DNA from: Anaerolineales bacterium
Lineage (GTDB): Bacteria > Chloroflexota > Anaerolineae > Anaerolineales > UBA4823
Reading direction: 5' to 3'
NCBI GenBank assembly: GCA_014859065.1
Contig: JACUUU010000008.1
Span: 1-32,777 of the forward strand
Length of the DNA: 32,777 nucleotides
A model generated the notes under the pieces. That model saw only the letters and a list, made by a program, of their open reading frames with translations. It ran no database searches and was not told the DNA's origin. The translations under genes and the position numbers were made by a program. Below, piece after piece: positions 1 to 9,819 of the stretch (positions are counted from its first letter, which is position 1; each line of letters begins with the position of its first letter).

Positions 1-2
1 CC

Positions 3-458
3 TCTCCAATGCCCAAAAAGGTGCTGGAGTTGGAACCAGTTAAATTTCTCCTAGCCTCCGGAGTTGTAGTGATCACGGTAGGTGGTGGTGGTATCCCCGT
101 GGTTGACCAGGGAGATGGACAGTACGTTGGTGTTGCTGCTGTGATTGATAAGGACCTGGCAAGCAGTTTGCTTGCCATTCTAATTGGAGCTGATCTTCTG
201 CTCATCTCGACTGCGGTTGAAAAAATTTCATTGAATTTCGGTACCAAGGATCAAAAGTGGGTCGACAGAATGACCCTGGAAGAAGCTAAAGCATATCTTG
301 AAACGGGCACCCACTTTGCTAAGGGATCAATGGCACCTAAAATACAGGCGATTATCTGGTTCTTAGAATCAGGAGGTAAACAAGCCATTGTTACAAATCC
401 TGAGAACATCAGTCGTGCATTGAAAGGAGAGACTGGCACTCGAATTGAACATGAATAA
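3..458 (+). CDS. arcC: Carbamate kinase, C-terminal part (5' end truncated by window edge)
   Basis: In-frame SPMPKKVLELEPVKFLLASGVVVITVGGGGIPV, AVIDKDLASSLLA, NFGTKDQ, EEAKAYLETGTHFAKGSMAPKIQA and GTRI are carbamate kinase motifs. The frame is open to the window edge. Confidence 0.93.
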   Translation, partial: SPMPKKVLELEPVKFLLASGVVVITVGGGGIPVVDQGDGQYVGVAAVIDKDLASSLLAILIGADLLLISTAVEKISLNFGTKDQKWVDRMTLEEAKAYLETGTHFAKGSMAPKIQAIIWFLESGGKQAIVTNPENISRALKGETGTRIEHE

Positions 459-796
459 GCTCAGATTCCTAAACCTTAGTTGCTTGAGAAATTTATTTAT
501 CAACGAATTTCCGTTTTGAAATTACGGTGAAACAGGATATCCGAGCCTGATTCCAAATGGCTGCCTTATTAAAGATTAAAAAATTCATTGATATTGTAAT
601 GGTAGGTTAAAATCTTCCGCATATGAATTAACCTTTTGTATACTGGTTTCCATCAACAGAAGGGTTCTATTGCAAGAAAGGAGGTCAAACCTGCGACATC
701 TGATTAATTTCTCAATAATGGGTGCCTCTTGGGAGGCGAGCAAATGTTAACTAAATTCTTGATTATCTAATAAATCAAAGAGGAGAAGTAAAAAAC

Positions 797-2053
797 ATGG
801 GAAACAATAAGTTATGGCTGTTGATCAGTCTTCTGGTTTTGATGTCTTTGATCTTAGGGGCATGTGGAACTTCACCTACTGAAGAACCTCCAGTAACTGA
901 ACCAACTGATGTGCCTGAAGTACCCCCTCCTGATGAACCAGAGGGGTTTATGTTTGGTATGCTCCTTGTAGGTCCCTACAATGACCGTGGATGGAGTCAG
1001 GCGCATTACGAAGCTGGTGAGTACATTGAAGAGAAGATTCCTGGGTCTGAGATGGTTTACATCGACAAAGTGAACCCAGCTGACCGACCTGGGACCACAG
1101 CAGAGATGTTGGCAGGGTCTTTGGTTGATCAGGGATCACAATTGATCATCTTCAATTCGGATGACATGAAAGAAGATGCGCTTAACTTTGCCCGCGCTAA
1201 TCCCGAAATATATGTCATCCATGTTTCGGGTGATCACGCCTGGCCTGAAGGTGAGGATTATCAAGGAGTTCCAAATCTCCTTAATGTGATGGGAGAAATG
1301 GAATTTGGCAAAGAGATTGCCGGTTGTCATGCCGCCCTCACTACCCAAACCGGGAGAATAGGTTATCTGGGGCCATTGATCAATGAGGAGACTCGCCGCT
1401 TGGTTGCCTCCAACTATCTTGGAGCGCGTTACTGCTGGGAAAACTATCGCGGCAATGACCCCGAAGATCTGGTATTTGAAGTAACCTGGATCGGTTTCTG
1501 GTTCAATATCCCTGGTGTGACTTCAGATCCAACAGTAGTTGCGAATTCCTTCTTTGATCGTGGGTACGACGTGGTGATATCTGGAATCGATACCACTGAA
1601 GCGCTGGTAGAAGCAGGTCGAAGAGCAGCAGCTGGTGAGGAAGTATGGGCGATCCCATATGATTATGAGGGTGCCTGTGATGTTTCCCCAGAAGTCTGCC
1701 TCGGTGTGCCGTACTTCAACTGGGGACCTGATTATTTGAAGATCATTCAATCAATTCTTGATGGGACATGGCAGGCTGATTGGATCCTTAGCGGACCAGA
1801 CTGGGACGACATCAATAATCCAGACACAACCGCGATTGGTTATCTTTATGGACCTGGCGCCAGCGACGAGATCATTGCGCAAGTAGATCGCTTCAAACAA
1901 GAACTAGCTGGCGGTTTGAGGCTGTGGACGGGACCACTCAACTTACAAGACGGTACACCATATCTAGCTGATGGAGAGGTGGCTTCCATCCACGATATCT
2001 GGTATTTACCACAGTTACCAGAAGGTGTACTTGGGCAGAGTGTAGCAGATTAG
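797..2053 (+). CDS. BMP (basic membrane protein/PnrA-like) family ABC transporter substrate-binding lipoprotein
   Basis: Signal peptide and lipobox (LISLLVLMSLILGACG), Pro/Glu/Thr-rich linker, BMP-type start (FGMLLVGPYNDRGWSQAHYEAGEYIEEKIPG). RBS aaagaggag upstream, followed by ABC ATPase and two permeases. Confidence 0.9.
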   Translation: MGNNKLWLLISLLVLMSLILGACGTSPTEEPPVTEPTDVPEVPPPDEPEGFMFGMLLVGPYNDRGWSQAHYEAGEYIEEKIPGSEMVYIDKVNPADRPGTTAEMLAGSLVDQGSQLIIFNSDDMKEDALNFARANPEIYVIHVSGDHAWPEGEDYQGVPNLLNVMGEMEFGKEIAGCHAALTTQTGRIGYLGPLINEETRRLVASNYLGARYCWENYRGNDPEDLVFEVTWIGFWFNIPGVTSDPTVVANSFFDRGYDVVISGIDTTEALVEAGRRAAAGEEVWAIPYDYEGACDVSPEVCLGVPYFNWGPDYLKIIQSILDGTWQADWILSGPDWDDINNPDTTAIGYLYGPGASDEIIAQVDRFKQELAGGLRLWTGPLNLQDGTPYLADGEVASIHDIWYLPQLPEGVLGQSVAD

Positions 2054-2071
2054 ACTACTTAGTTGTTCTAT

Positions 2072-2100
2072 AGGGGGAAGGTAAATGCCTTCCCCCTTTT
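2072..2100 (+). terminator. GC-rich hairpin plus T-run between substrate-binding gene and ATPase gene (terminator or intra-operon attenuator)
   Basis: GGGGGAAGG-taaatg-CCTTCCCCC followed by TTTT at 2097-2100; perfect 9-bp stem. Confidence 0.8.
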
Positions 2101-2109
2101 GGAAAATCG

Positions 2110-3618
2110 ATGAAAGTAGAACTACGCAATATTCACAAATCGTTTGGTGACGTGCATGCCAACGCTGGAATTAGTCTGGAAGTACCAGGCGGCTCAATTC
2201 AGGGTATTCTGGGAGAGAATGGTGCTGGGAAAAGCACTTTGATGAAGATACTCTCCGGTTATATCCATGCTGATAGTGGAGAAATTTTCTTAGATGATCA
2301 CCAAATATCTATCCAATCACCTGCAAACGCAATCCGTCAGGGAATAGGCATGCTTCACCAAGATCCATTGGACTTTCCGCCAATGCAGATTATTGACAAT
2401 TTTCTCGTGGGTCATGATGGAGGATTACTACCAAATAAAAAAGCTGTAAACAATGAATTTAAGAAACTTCAGAAAGAATTTGACTTTTCAATCGATCCTG
2501 AGGCATATGTGGATTCTCTCACCGTAGGGGAAAGACAACAAGTAGAGATTTTACGACTGCTTTGGTTAGGTGCCAGGATTTTGATTTTGGATGAACCTAC
2601 AACTGGAATCAGCACACAGCAAAAAGATAAATTATTCGCAACTCTACGGAGATTGGCAAAGCAAGGGAAAACGATCTTGTTTGTCTCCCACAAATTAGAA
2701 GATATCGAAGAACTGTGTGATAGGGTAGTAGTGCTTAGACAGGGGAAGGTGACGGGGGAGGCAAAGCCACCTTTCGATACAAACCATTTAGTCGAGTTAA
2801 TGTTTGGAAAAGTAATCCCATCTGAGGATATTCGTTCGCCAGGTGCAGGCGAAATTATCCTGGGACTTAAAGATATCAGCATCGAGGTTGGAAGACTGCG
2901 CATAGACAATGTAAACCTGGAAGTGCGGGGTGGAGAAGTGATTGGTTTAGCGGGAATGGAGGGCAGTGGTCAAAACTTGTTCTTGCGTGCTTGTGCAGGA
3001 TTAATTCGACCGGTTGGAGGTCATATCTTTATTGGAAACCAAGAAATGACCAGAAGTCATTACCGCGCGTTTCAACGAAGAGGGATTACTTTCTTACCAG
3101 CTTCCCGATTGGAGGAAGGTCTGATCCCTGGGTTATCCTTGACAGAGCACTTTATCCTGAGCGAAGGGGGAAATGGATTTTTTATAAATTGGGAAACCAG
3201 CCGGCAGTTATCCCGTCAACGCATTACCGAGTACAACATACGCGGCACTGCTTCCAGCGCAGTAGAATCCCTCTCAGGGGGGAATCAGCAGCGTGCTTTG
3301 TTAGCTCTGTTGAAAACGCCGCTTTCATTGATCCTCCTTGAACACCCCACCCGCGGATTAGATATTGAGTCGACAATATACGTTTGGACAAAATTAAAAG
3401 AGCGCTGCCTGGAAGGGACCGCAATTCTATTTACCTCCTCAGACCTGGACGAGGTACTGCAATATAGTGACCGGGTCTTAGTATTTTTTAGTGGTAAGAT
3501 CTCGCAATTCCTCGATCCTTCGACAACCGATGTTGAGCAACTAGGTCAATTAATTGGTGGCAAGGGGTGGTCTAAAGCTTTTACTGATCAAGGGAACGGT
3601 AATGCTGAAAGCAAATAA
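2110..3618 (+). CDS. Two-domain sugar/nucleoside-type ABC transporter ATP-binding protein
   Basis: GENGAGKSTLMK, Walker B ILILDEPTTGI, second domain signature LSGGNQQRALLA and PTRGLDIEST. The second Walker A is degenerate (GMEGSGQN), as is common in this family. Confidence 0.93.
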   Translation: MKVELRNIHKSFGDVHANAGISLEVPGGSIQGILGENGAGKSTLMKILSGYIHADSGEIFLDDHQISIQSPANAIRQGIGMLHQDPLDFPPMQIIDNFLVGHDGGLLPNKKAVNNEFKKLQKEFDFSIDPEAYVDSLTVGERQQVEILRLLWLGARILILDEPTTGISTQQKDKLFATLRRLAKQGKTILFVSHKLEDIEELCDRVVVLRQGKVTGEAKPPFDTNHLVELMFGKVIPSEDIRSPGAGEIILGLKDISIEVGRLRIDNVNLEVRGGEVIGLAGMEGSGQNLFLRACAGLIRPVGGHIFIGNQEMTRSHYRAFQRRGITFLPASRLEEGLIPGLSLTEHFILSEGGNGFFINWETSRQLSRQRITEYNIRGTASSAVESLSGGNQQRALLALLKTPLSLILLEHPTRGLDIESTIYVWTKLKERCLEGTAILFTSSDLDEVLQYSDRVLVFFSGKISQFLDPSTTDVEQLGQLIGGKGWSKAFTDQGNGNAESK

Positions 3619-4666
3619 GATCAAAAGGTATATGCAAGCGCAATGGATCAAATATGCCTCACCTGTTATAGCGGTCCTGTTAGCATTGGTGTTTACCAGT
3701 TCAATTTTATTATTCACTGGAACAAAACCATTAGCCGCTTACGAACAAATTTTGAAAGGCGCGTTTGGTTCAACCGTTAGGGTATCGGACGTAGTAGTGG
3801 CATGGGTTCCATTACTCCTCGCTACGACTGGTTTGCTGATCACCTTCTCAGCTGGGTTGTGGAATATAGGTATCGAGGGACAAATTACGCTTGGCGCGAT
3901 TTTTACTACGGGAATGATGCGCCTTTTACAGGACAGCGGTTTATCACCGGCTTTGATCCTCACATTTAGCATGGTAGCGGGTATGCTTGGCGGGGCAATC
4001 TGGGCAGGTCTAGCCGGAGCGTTAAAAACATTTGGTGGTGTAAATGAAATATTCGGTGGGTTAGGACTTAATTTTGTTGCCACTTCCCTGACTCTATGGT
4101 TAATTTTCGGCCCCTGGAAGCGACCAGGCATTGGGTCGATGAGTGGCACACAACCTTTTCCGCAGATATTATGGTTGCCGACATTGGATACGTTGAGAGT
4201 TAGCCCTTGGGCTGTCGGTTTGGGAATACTGGCAATTGTATTAATATATTTTCTTTTACATGGCACTTATTTTGGTTTGAAACTAAAAGCTGTAGGGAAG
4301 AATATCCGGGGAGCATTTCTTCTAGGTGTCCCCACTTGGCAGTATATGATGATGGCATTCCTTATCTGCGGCGCCTTAGCTGGCCTTGCAGGGTCGATCC
4401 AGGTGACTGGTGTTTATCATCGATTGATACCCGCTATCTCGAGTGGTTATGGTTATATGGGTTTGATGGTAGCGATGTTAGTTAACTTTAATGCCATCCT
4501 GGCTGGTTTTGTGGCTTTTTTCTTTGCTTCTTTGAATATCGGCAGCATCCAACTTCCAATTGTACTAAAACTTGATTCGGCACTGTCTGGGGTACTGCAA
4601 GGAGCACTCGTGTTGGCTGTATTAATGGTAAATGGTGTTCGTCAACGATTTTTGGGGAAATCTTGA
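3602..4666 (+). CDS. ABC transporter permease (BMP/nucleoside-type)
   Basis: Multi-TM protein with LWNIGIEGQITLGAI and GGVNEIFGGLGLNFVA. The internal ATG at 3602 overlaps the ATPase end and is a likelier start than 3554. Confidence 0.9.
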   Translation: MLKANKIKRYMQAQWIKYASPVIAVLLALVFTSSILLFTGTKPLAAYEQILKGAFGSTVRVSDVVVAWVPLLLATTGLLITFSAGLWNIGIEGQITLGAIFTTGMMRLLQDSGLSPALILTFSMVAGMLGGAIWAGLAGALKTFGGVNEIFGGLGLNFVATSLTLWLIFGPWKRPGIGSMSGTQPFPQILWLPTLDTLRVSPWAVGLGILAIVLIYFLLHGTYFGLKLKAVGKNIRGAFLLGVPTWQYMMMAFLICGALAGLAGSIQVTGVYHRLIPAISSGYGYMGLMVAMLVNFNAILAGFVAFFFASLNIGSIQLPIVLKLDSALSGVLQGALVLAVLMVNGVRQRFLGKS

Positions 4667-4675
4667 GGTGATGCC

Positions 4676-5674
4676 ATGACTACCGAACAGATTATCATTG
4701 GACTGGCTTATGTGCTTTCTTCTGCAGCACCTATCGTTTTCGCTGCCATTGGTGAGACGATCACTGAACGCGCTGGCGTGATAAATTTGTCCTTGAACGG
4801 GACCATCTTGCTGACTGCAATGGGTGGGTTTGCTATTGCAGTCCGAACCGATAGTTTGCTAATTGGTTTTCTGGGAGGAATGGCTCTGGGATCACTCGTC
4901 GCCCTGGTGGTAGCATTCAGCAGCATAACATTAAGGCAATCCCAAGTGGCGGTAGGCTTCGTACTCGCATTGACCTGCCGTGACCTAGCTTATTTTGTCG
5001 GTAACCCATTCATGGGGCTCTCAGGTCCTCGTTTGCCTGCTTACTCGATCCCATTTCTAATGGATATTCCCTATTTGGGTCCTCTTTTCTTCCGGCAGGA
5101 TTTGGTCACTTATTTTAGTTTTATCCTGATTTTCGCTGCTTGGTTCTGGATCTACAAGACTGGCCCAGGCCTGACTTTGCAAGGTATTGGAGAGCGTCCA
5201 GAAGCAGCATTTGCTCGAGGTGCGAATGTAAACCTGCTTCGCTATCTTTATGTTGTTGTTGGAGGCGCTTTTGTGGGATTGGCGGGTCCAACGTTTTCGC
5301 TAAGTATAAAGGCAGGATGGCAAGGGACAATCTCTGGTTTGGATGGAATTGGTTGGATAGCATTGGCGATTACGATATTTGGAGGGTGGAATCCATTGAG
5401 GGCAGCTTTTGGAGCTTATTTGTTTGCTTTACTCCAATGGCTAGGTCTCGTTTTGCAGCCCAGCATGCCCGGAATCCCTTCACAAGTTATCCAGGTAGCT
5501 CCTTTTCCCTTGATGATTTTAGCGTTATTGCTTGTCAATATCGGAAATACTGAATGGGTTGAACGGACTCTTGCACTCTTACCTGATTCGACTCGCAGAC
5601 TAATTGCCCGAATCTTGCGTTCACTCCGAGCTTCACCACCGGCAGCCCTTGGGGTGCCGTTTAAACAGGAGTGA
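4676..5674 (+). CDS. ABC transporter permease (BMP/nucleoside-type, second subunit)
   Basis: ETITERAGVINLSLNGTILLTAM and GWIALAITIFGGWNPLRAAFGAYLFALLQ are typical of the second permease of these importers. Confidence 0.9.
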   Translation: MTTEQIIIGLAYVLSSAAPIVFAAIGETITERAGVINLSLNGTILLTAMGGFAIAVRTDSLLIGFLGGMALGSLVALVVAFSSITLRQSQVAVGFVLALTCRDLAYFVGNPFMGLSGPRLPAYSIPFLMDIPYLGPLFFRQDLVTYFSFILIFAAWFWIYKTGPGLTLQGIGERPEAAFARGANVNLLRYLYVVVGGAFVGLAGPTFSLSIKAGWQGTISGLDGIGWIALAITIFGGWNPLRAAFGAYLFALLQWLGLVLQPSMPGIPSQVIQVAPFPLMILALLLVNIGNTEWVERTLALLPDSTRRLIARILRSLRASPPAALGVPFKQE

Positions 5675-5757
5675 ATTCGATATTGAAAATGTGATCATTT
5701 CGGCTGGTAAAATACTTGAACAGAAAGGCAGGTTTCCCCGGATATAAGGATAGGATA

Positions 5758-7011
5758 ATGAATTATTTTGTAGGCTATAAATGCTCATTGTGCGCCATGG
5801 AATATGACAGCTCTCATATTCAATATACCTGTCCCAAGGATGGGGGAAATCTGGACGTAGTTCTGGATTATGCAACCATCCGGAGAAATTTTCAGCCTGA
5901 TGATATCTCACTGATGGTCGAGCAGTCTTTATGGAGATACCTGCCCTTACTTCCGGTTTCTGAACCCAAGAGAAGAAGAACTCCCTTGCGAGCAGCTGGC
6001 TGGACGCCTATCTACTCGCCACAAAGACTGGCGGTAGAACTTGGTCTGCAAAAATTATGGATCAAGGATGAAAGTCGCAACCCAACAGCATCTTTCAAAG
6101 ACCGGGCTAGTGCTTTGGTTGTTGCCCGTTCCCAGGAGATTGGTGTTGAAGTTGTGGTAACCGCTTCAACTGGGAATGCCGGTGCTGCGCTGGCGGGTAT
6201 GGCTGCAGCAGTTGATCAGAAGGCAGTCATATTTGCCCCTCGCAATGCTCCTGCAGCAAAAATCGCCCAATTACTGGTTTTTGGCGCGCAGGTTTTTTTG
6301 GTTGATGGTACTTATGATGATGCGTTTGACCTGTCAATCCAGGCTTCGGAGGAATTTAGCTGGTATTGTCGTAACACTGGCTATAATCCTTTCACTGCGG
6401 AAGGGAAAAAAACAGCCGCGTTTGAAATTTGGGAGTTAATCCATAGTGGTGTACTCATGCATAACCCCACATCACCTTTGAATATCTTTGTATCCGTAGG
6501 CGATGGAAATATCATTTCAGGCATCCATAAAGGTTTCAAAGACCTCGAGATGCTTGGTTGGATTAACCACATGCCCCGTCTGTATGGTGTGCAGGCAGAA
6601 GGTTCAGCAGCGATCGCTAATGCATTCGATGCCGGTCAGGAGACCATCAACCCAGTTTCTGCCAACACATTGGCGGATAGCATCTCCGTGGACCTACCTC
6701 GAGATGGTGTCCGAGCGGTAAGGGCGTGTAGGGAGACTGGTGGATCGTATGTGCGCGTCACCGATCAGGAAATTCTCGATTCGATCGCTGCCTTGGGCAA
6801 AGCCGGTATCTTTGCGGAACCAGCTGGAGCAGCTGCATATGCTGGTCTTCAGCGCTTGGTGAAACTAGGAAGATTTTCTAAGCAGGATCCGGTGTTGGTT
6901 ATCAATACGGGTAATGGATTAAAGGACATAAAAGCTGCGATGGAGTGTGTACCCCATGCACCGGTGATCGAACCATCCTTGAAATCTTTGATAAAAGCTT
7001 TGGGTTATTAA
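5758..7011 (+). CDS. Threonine synthase-like PLP-dependent enzyme
   Basis: N-terminal Zn-ribbon-like segment (YKCSLC...YTCPKDGG), PLP-lysine motif NPTASFKDRASALVVA, TASTGNAGAALAG. ATG at 5758 is preferred over the TTG at 5716. Confidence 0.85.
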   Translation: MNYFVGYKCSLCAMEYDSSHIQYTCPKDGGNLDVVLDYATIRRNFQPDDISLMVEQSLWRYLPLLPVSEPKRRRTPLRAAGWTPIYSPQRLAVELGLQKLWIKDESRNPTASFKDRASALVVARSQEIGVEVVVTASTGNAGAALAGMAAAVDQKAVIFAPRNAPAAKIAQLLVFGAQVFLVDGTYDDAFDLSIQASEEFSWYCRNTGYNPFTAEGKKTAAFEIWELIHSGVLMHNPTSPLNIFVSVGDGNIISGIHKGFKDLEMLGWINHMPRLYGVQAEGSAAIANAFDAGQETINPVSANTLADSISVDLPRDGVRAVRACRETGGSYVRVTDQEILDSIAALGKAGIFAEPAGAAAYAGLQRLVKLGRFSKQDPVLVINTGNGLKDIKAAMECVPHAPVIEPSLKSLIKALGY

Positions 7012-7074
7012 CCTTACCACCGAAAGAAGCAGTTCGAAAACAGCTAAGTAAAAATCATCCATGAGGTAAGTAGT

Positions 7075-8034
7075 TTGGCTAATTCAATGGAAGTTCCTTC
7101 AATCTCAATTGTAGCGCCAATTTATAATGAGGAAACCACAATACCTGAATTCTATCGCCGTGTTCGAGAAGTCATGCAATCTATCGGAGACAGCTGGGAG
7201 TTAATCTTGGTGGATGATGGATCTCAAGATGGCTCATCTGAAAGAATTCGTGAATTGGCCAGACAAGATCATCATGTTCGACGGGTTATCTTTGCGCGCA
7301 ATTTTGGGCATCAGATAGCTGTAACAGCTGGGTTGGATTACGCTCGTGGTCAGGCAGTTATAATCATGGATTCTGACCTTCAAGATCCCCCTGAAACTAT
7401 CCCTGACCTGGTGCAGAAGTGGCGCGAAGGTTACGAAGTTGTTTATGCAGTTCGTGAAAAACGTGAAGGGGAAAGTTGGTTCAAATTATTTACCGCCTCA
7501 ATTTTCTATCGTCTTATCTACCGGATTACCGATGTCACTATCCCAATGGATGTAGGTGATTTTCGATTGATGGACCGCACAGTGGTCGATGTTATCAACC
7601 ATATGCGTGAAAAGCATCGATTTCTGAGAGGGATGGCTGCATGGGTTGGTTTCCGGCAGGTTGGCGTCACATACCAGCGAGCAGCTCGTTTTGCGGGTGA
7701 AACCAAATACCCTCTCAAGAAAATGCTCAAATTTGCCAGCGATGCAGTTACCAGTTTTTCTTATTTTCCACTTCAAATGGCAACATATCTTGGGTTCATC
7801 TCAGCCGGGATCAGCATCCTGGCAATCCCTGTGGTGGTTGTCTTGAGACTGGCGGGATCGCAAGCATTCTATGGACAGGCAACCACTTTGCTGGCGGTTT
7901 TATTTCTTGGTGGTGTTCAGTTAATCTCACTTGGAATTTTGGGGGAATATATTGGTAGATTGTACGATGAAGCTAAAGGCAGGCCATTATATATTGTCCG
8001 CGAAGAGCCTGAGGATGTAATCAATGAGACTTAA
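7075..8034 (+). CDS. Glycosyltransferase family 2 (dolichol-phosphate mannosyltransferase/GtrB-like) with two C-terminal TM segments
   Basis: [50 protein letters not shown], then two hydrophobic helices. TTG start with GAGG upstream; ATG at 7087 is an alternative. Confidence 0.92.
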   Translation: MANSMEVPSISIVAPIYNEETTIPEFYRRVREVMQSIGDSWELILVDDGSQDGSSERIRELARQDHHVRRVIFARNFGHQIAVTAGLDYARGQAVIIMDSDLQDPPETIPDLVQKWREGYEVVYAVREKREGESWFKLFTASIFYRLIYRITDVTIPMDVGDFRLMDRTVVDVINHMREKHRFLRGMAAWVGFRQVGVTYQRAARFAGETKYPLKKMLKFASDAVTSFSYFPLQMATYLGFISAGISILAIPVVVVLRLAGSQAFYGQATTLLAVLFLGGVQLISLGILGEYIGRLYDEAKGRPLYIVREEPEDVINET

Positions 8035-8089
8035 GTACTTACTCTAGGAGACCTTTTAGAGGAGGGATGCTTTGGTATCTTGGTTGTCT

Positions 8090-8103
8090 ATACTTGCAAG
8101 TAT
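8090..8103. repeat. Perfect 14-bp palindrome (operator-like)
   Basis: ATACTTGCAAGTAT equals its own reverse complement; lies in the 257-nt gap between GT2 and the next PLP gene. Confidence 0.6.
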
Positions 8104-8156
8104 TGCATGCGATTAGCAAAATTGAGGAATCTATTGAGGCATTGATGATCTTACCC

Positions 8157-8173
8157 AGTTACCCACAGTAACT
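8157..8173. repeat. Inverted repeat AGTTAC-CCACA-GTAACT
   Basis: Perfect 6-bp arms with a 5-bp spacer. Confidence 0.5.
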
Positions 8174-8196
8174 TCGACCGGATACTGATGGGTAAA

Positions 8197-8220
8197 GCAC
8201 TATATCACTATAAGTAGTGC
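8197..8220. repeat. Inverted repeat GCACTA-N12-TAGTGC
   Basis: Perfect 6-bp arms upstream of the 8292 CDS. Confidence 0.4.
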
Positions 8221-8291
8221 AATAAACTTGAGATATTTTTCACAGTAGGTACACATTCGTTATAGGGGAAAAAATAATAAAGGAGTAAAAA

Positions 8292-9755
8292 ATGTGGATT
8301 GACTTGACAGTCGACGAAAAACGGCTGGAGCGTGCAGTTCAAAGAGCTAGAGAAAGGGACATCATAATTCCAACTTTTGCTCAAATGAGAGAACCAGCTT
8401 TAATCCCGGATAAGATTCTAGACCGATTGAAAAGTGTGGGTTTGTGGGATCTGAACCCGCTTAATCTGTTTCGTATCACCTGGAAAAACCAAGCCATAGA
8501 GCAGGGTGGAGGATTTAATGGTGTAAATTGGATTGAATTTCCTGAGAGCCTGACAGGTACTCCTGCACGTATCATCGGTTTGGTTGGAAAATGGTTCCCA
8601 ACTGGCGCTCATAAGGTAGGCGCCGCTTTTGCCTGCCTGGTGCCACGGCTGGTAACAGGCCAGTTCGACCCAACCACACAGAAAGCCGTTTGGCCATCGA
8701 CAGGAAATTACTGCCGAGGTGGAGCTTATGATTCTGCCTTGCTTGCTTGTGAATCCATCGCCATTCTTCCGGAAGGGATGAGTTCTGAGCGTTTTGAATG
8801 GTTGTCAAAGATTGCGGGTGAGGTGATCGCTACCCCAGGTAGCGAGTCAAATGTGAAGGAAATCTTCGATAAATGTTGGGAATTACGTGCCTCAGGACAA
8901 GATTTGATGATCTTCAATCAATTTGATGAATTCGGCAACTATCTGTGGCACTATGACATCACCGGTCATGCAATGGAAGATGTCCTTAAACAGACGTTGG
9001 GTCCGCGTGATAACTATCGGGGAGTAGTCTCAGCAACCGGATCAGCTGGCACAATTGCTTGTGGTGATTACTTAAAACAGGTCTATCCGACTAGTAAGAT
9101 AGTTGCCAGTGAAGCACTGCAATGTCCCACGCTCCTGGAAAATGGTTTTGGTGCCCATCGCATTGAAGGCATCGGGGATAAACATGTCCCCTGGATTCAC
9201 AATGTGAAGAACACCGACGTCGTTATAGCTATTGATGATAATGCTGTGGTGAATCTAGCCAGATTGTTCAATGAACCGGCAGGACGAGAATTTCTGGTCC
9301 AGCAGGGAGTCTCTGAAAATTTTGTTACCCAATTGGATTTGCTTGGTTTTTCTGGAATCTCGAATTTACTTTCAGCTATCAAATTTTCGAAGCACTTTGA
9401 ACTAGGTTCAAAAGATGTTGTTTTAACGATATTGACAGACTCGATGGAGCTTTATGAAAGTCGCCTGAATGAGATGCACCAGGAATTTGGTGAATATCAC
9501 CAATTGGATGCAGCCTATCACTTTTCTCGTTATCTCCAAGGGATAGCCACGGATCATATGCTCGAGTTGTCCTATTTAGATCGCCGCCGAGTGCATAATC
9601 TCAAGTATTTCACCTGGGTTGAACAGCAAGGCAAGACCTATGAGGAGATTGTGTCACAGTGGTATGATGAAGAATATTGGTCAGGTGTGCAAGAGCAGGT
9701 TCCGCAGATTGATCGATTGATCGAAGAATTTAACTCCCAGGTAGGTTTAATTTAG
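8292..9755 (+). CDS. PLP-dependent enzyme of the cysteine synthase/tryptophan synthase-beta fold (fold type II), substrate unknown
   Basis: Candidate PLP lysine in FPTGAHKVGAAFACL, TGNYCRGGAYDSALLA, Gly-rich SATGSAGTIACGDYLK. RBS aaaggag upstream. Confidence 0.75.
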   Translation: MWIDLTVDEKRLERAVQRARERDIIIPTFAQMREPALIPDKILDRLKSVGLWDLNPLNLFRITWKNQAIEQGGGFNGVNWIEFPESLTGTPARIIGLVGKWFPTGAHKVGAAFACLVPRLVTGQFDPTTQKAVWPSTGNYCRGGAYDSALLACESIAILPEGMSSERFEWLSKIAGEVIATPGSESNVKEIFDKCWELRASGQDLMIFNQFDEFGNYLWHYDITGHAMEDVLKQTLGPRDNYRGVVSATGSAGTIACGDYLKQVYPTSKIVASEALQCPTLLENGFGAHRIEGIGDKHVPWIHNVKNTDVVIAIDDNAVVNLARLFNEPAGREFLVQQGVSENFVTQLDLLGFSGISNLLSAIKFSKHFELGSKDVVLTILTDSMELYESRLNEMHQEFGEYHQLDAAYHFSRYLQGIATDHMLELSYLDRRRVHNLKYFTWVEQQGKTYEEIVSQWYDEEYWSGVQEQVPQIDRLIEEFNSQVGLI

Positions 9756-9819
9756 TTGCCTATGTTGGATGATCGAGTCCGCATGAATTAACATATATGT
9801 AAAACTTTAGGGAACTGAC

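Noticed and set aside
2938-2985. Degenerate Walker A (GMEGSGQN) in second ATPase domain
   Set aside because: Degeneracy in the second domain is normal for sugar/nucleoside two-domain ABC ATPases, so not a novelty.
3739-4266. 175-aa minus-strand ORF in the ORF track
   Set aside because: Antisense to a clear permease gene; composition (Pro/Ile/Asn rich) is typical of shadow ORFs. The same reasoning applies to the other antisense ORFs in the track.
5758-5880. Zn-ribbon of the threonine synthase-like protein with only three obvious Cys
   Set aside because: Small variation that could be lineage drift; not enough to claim a functional change.
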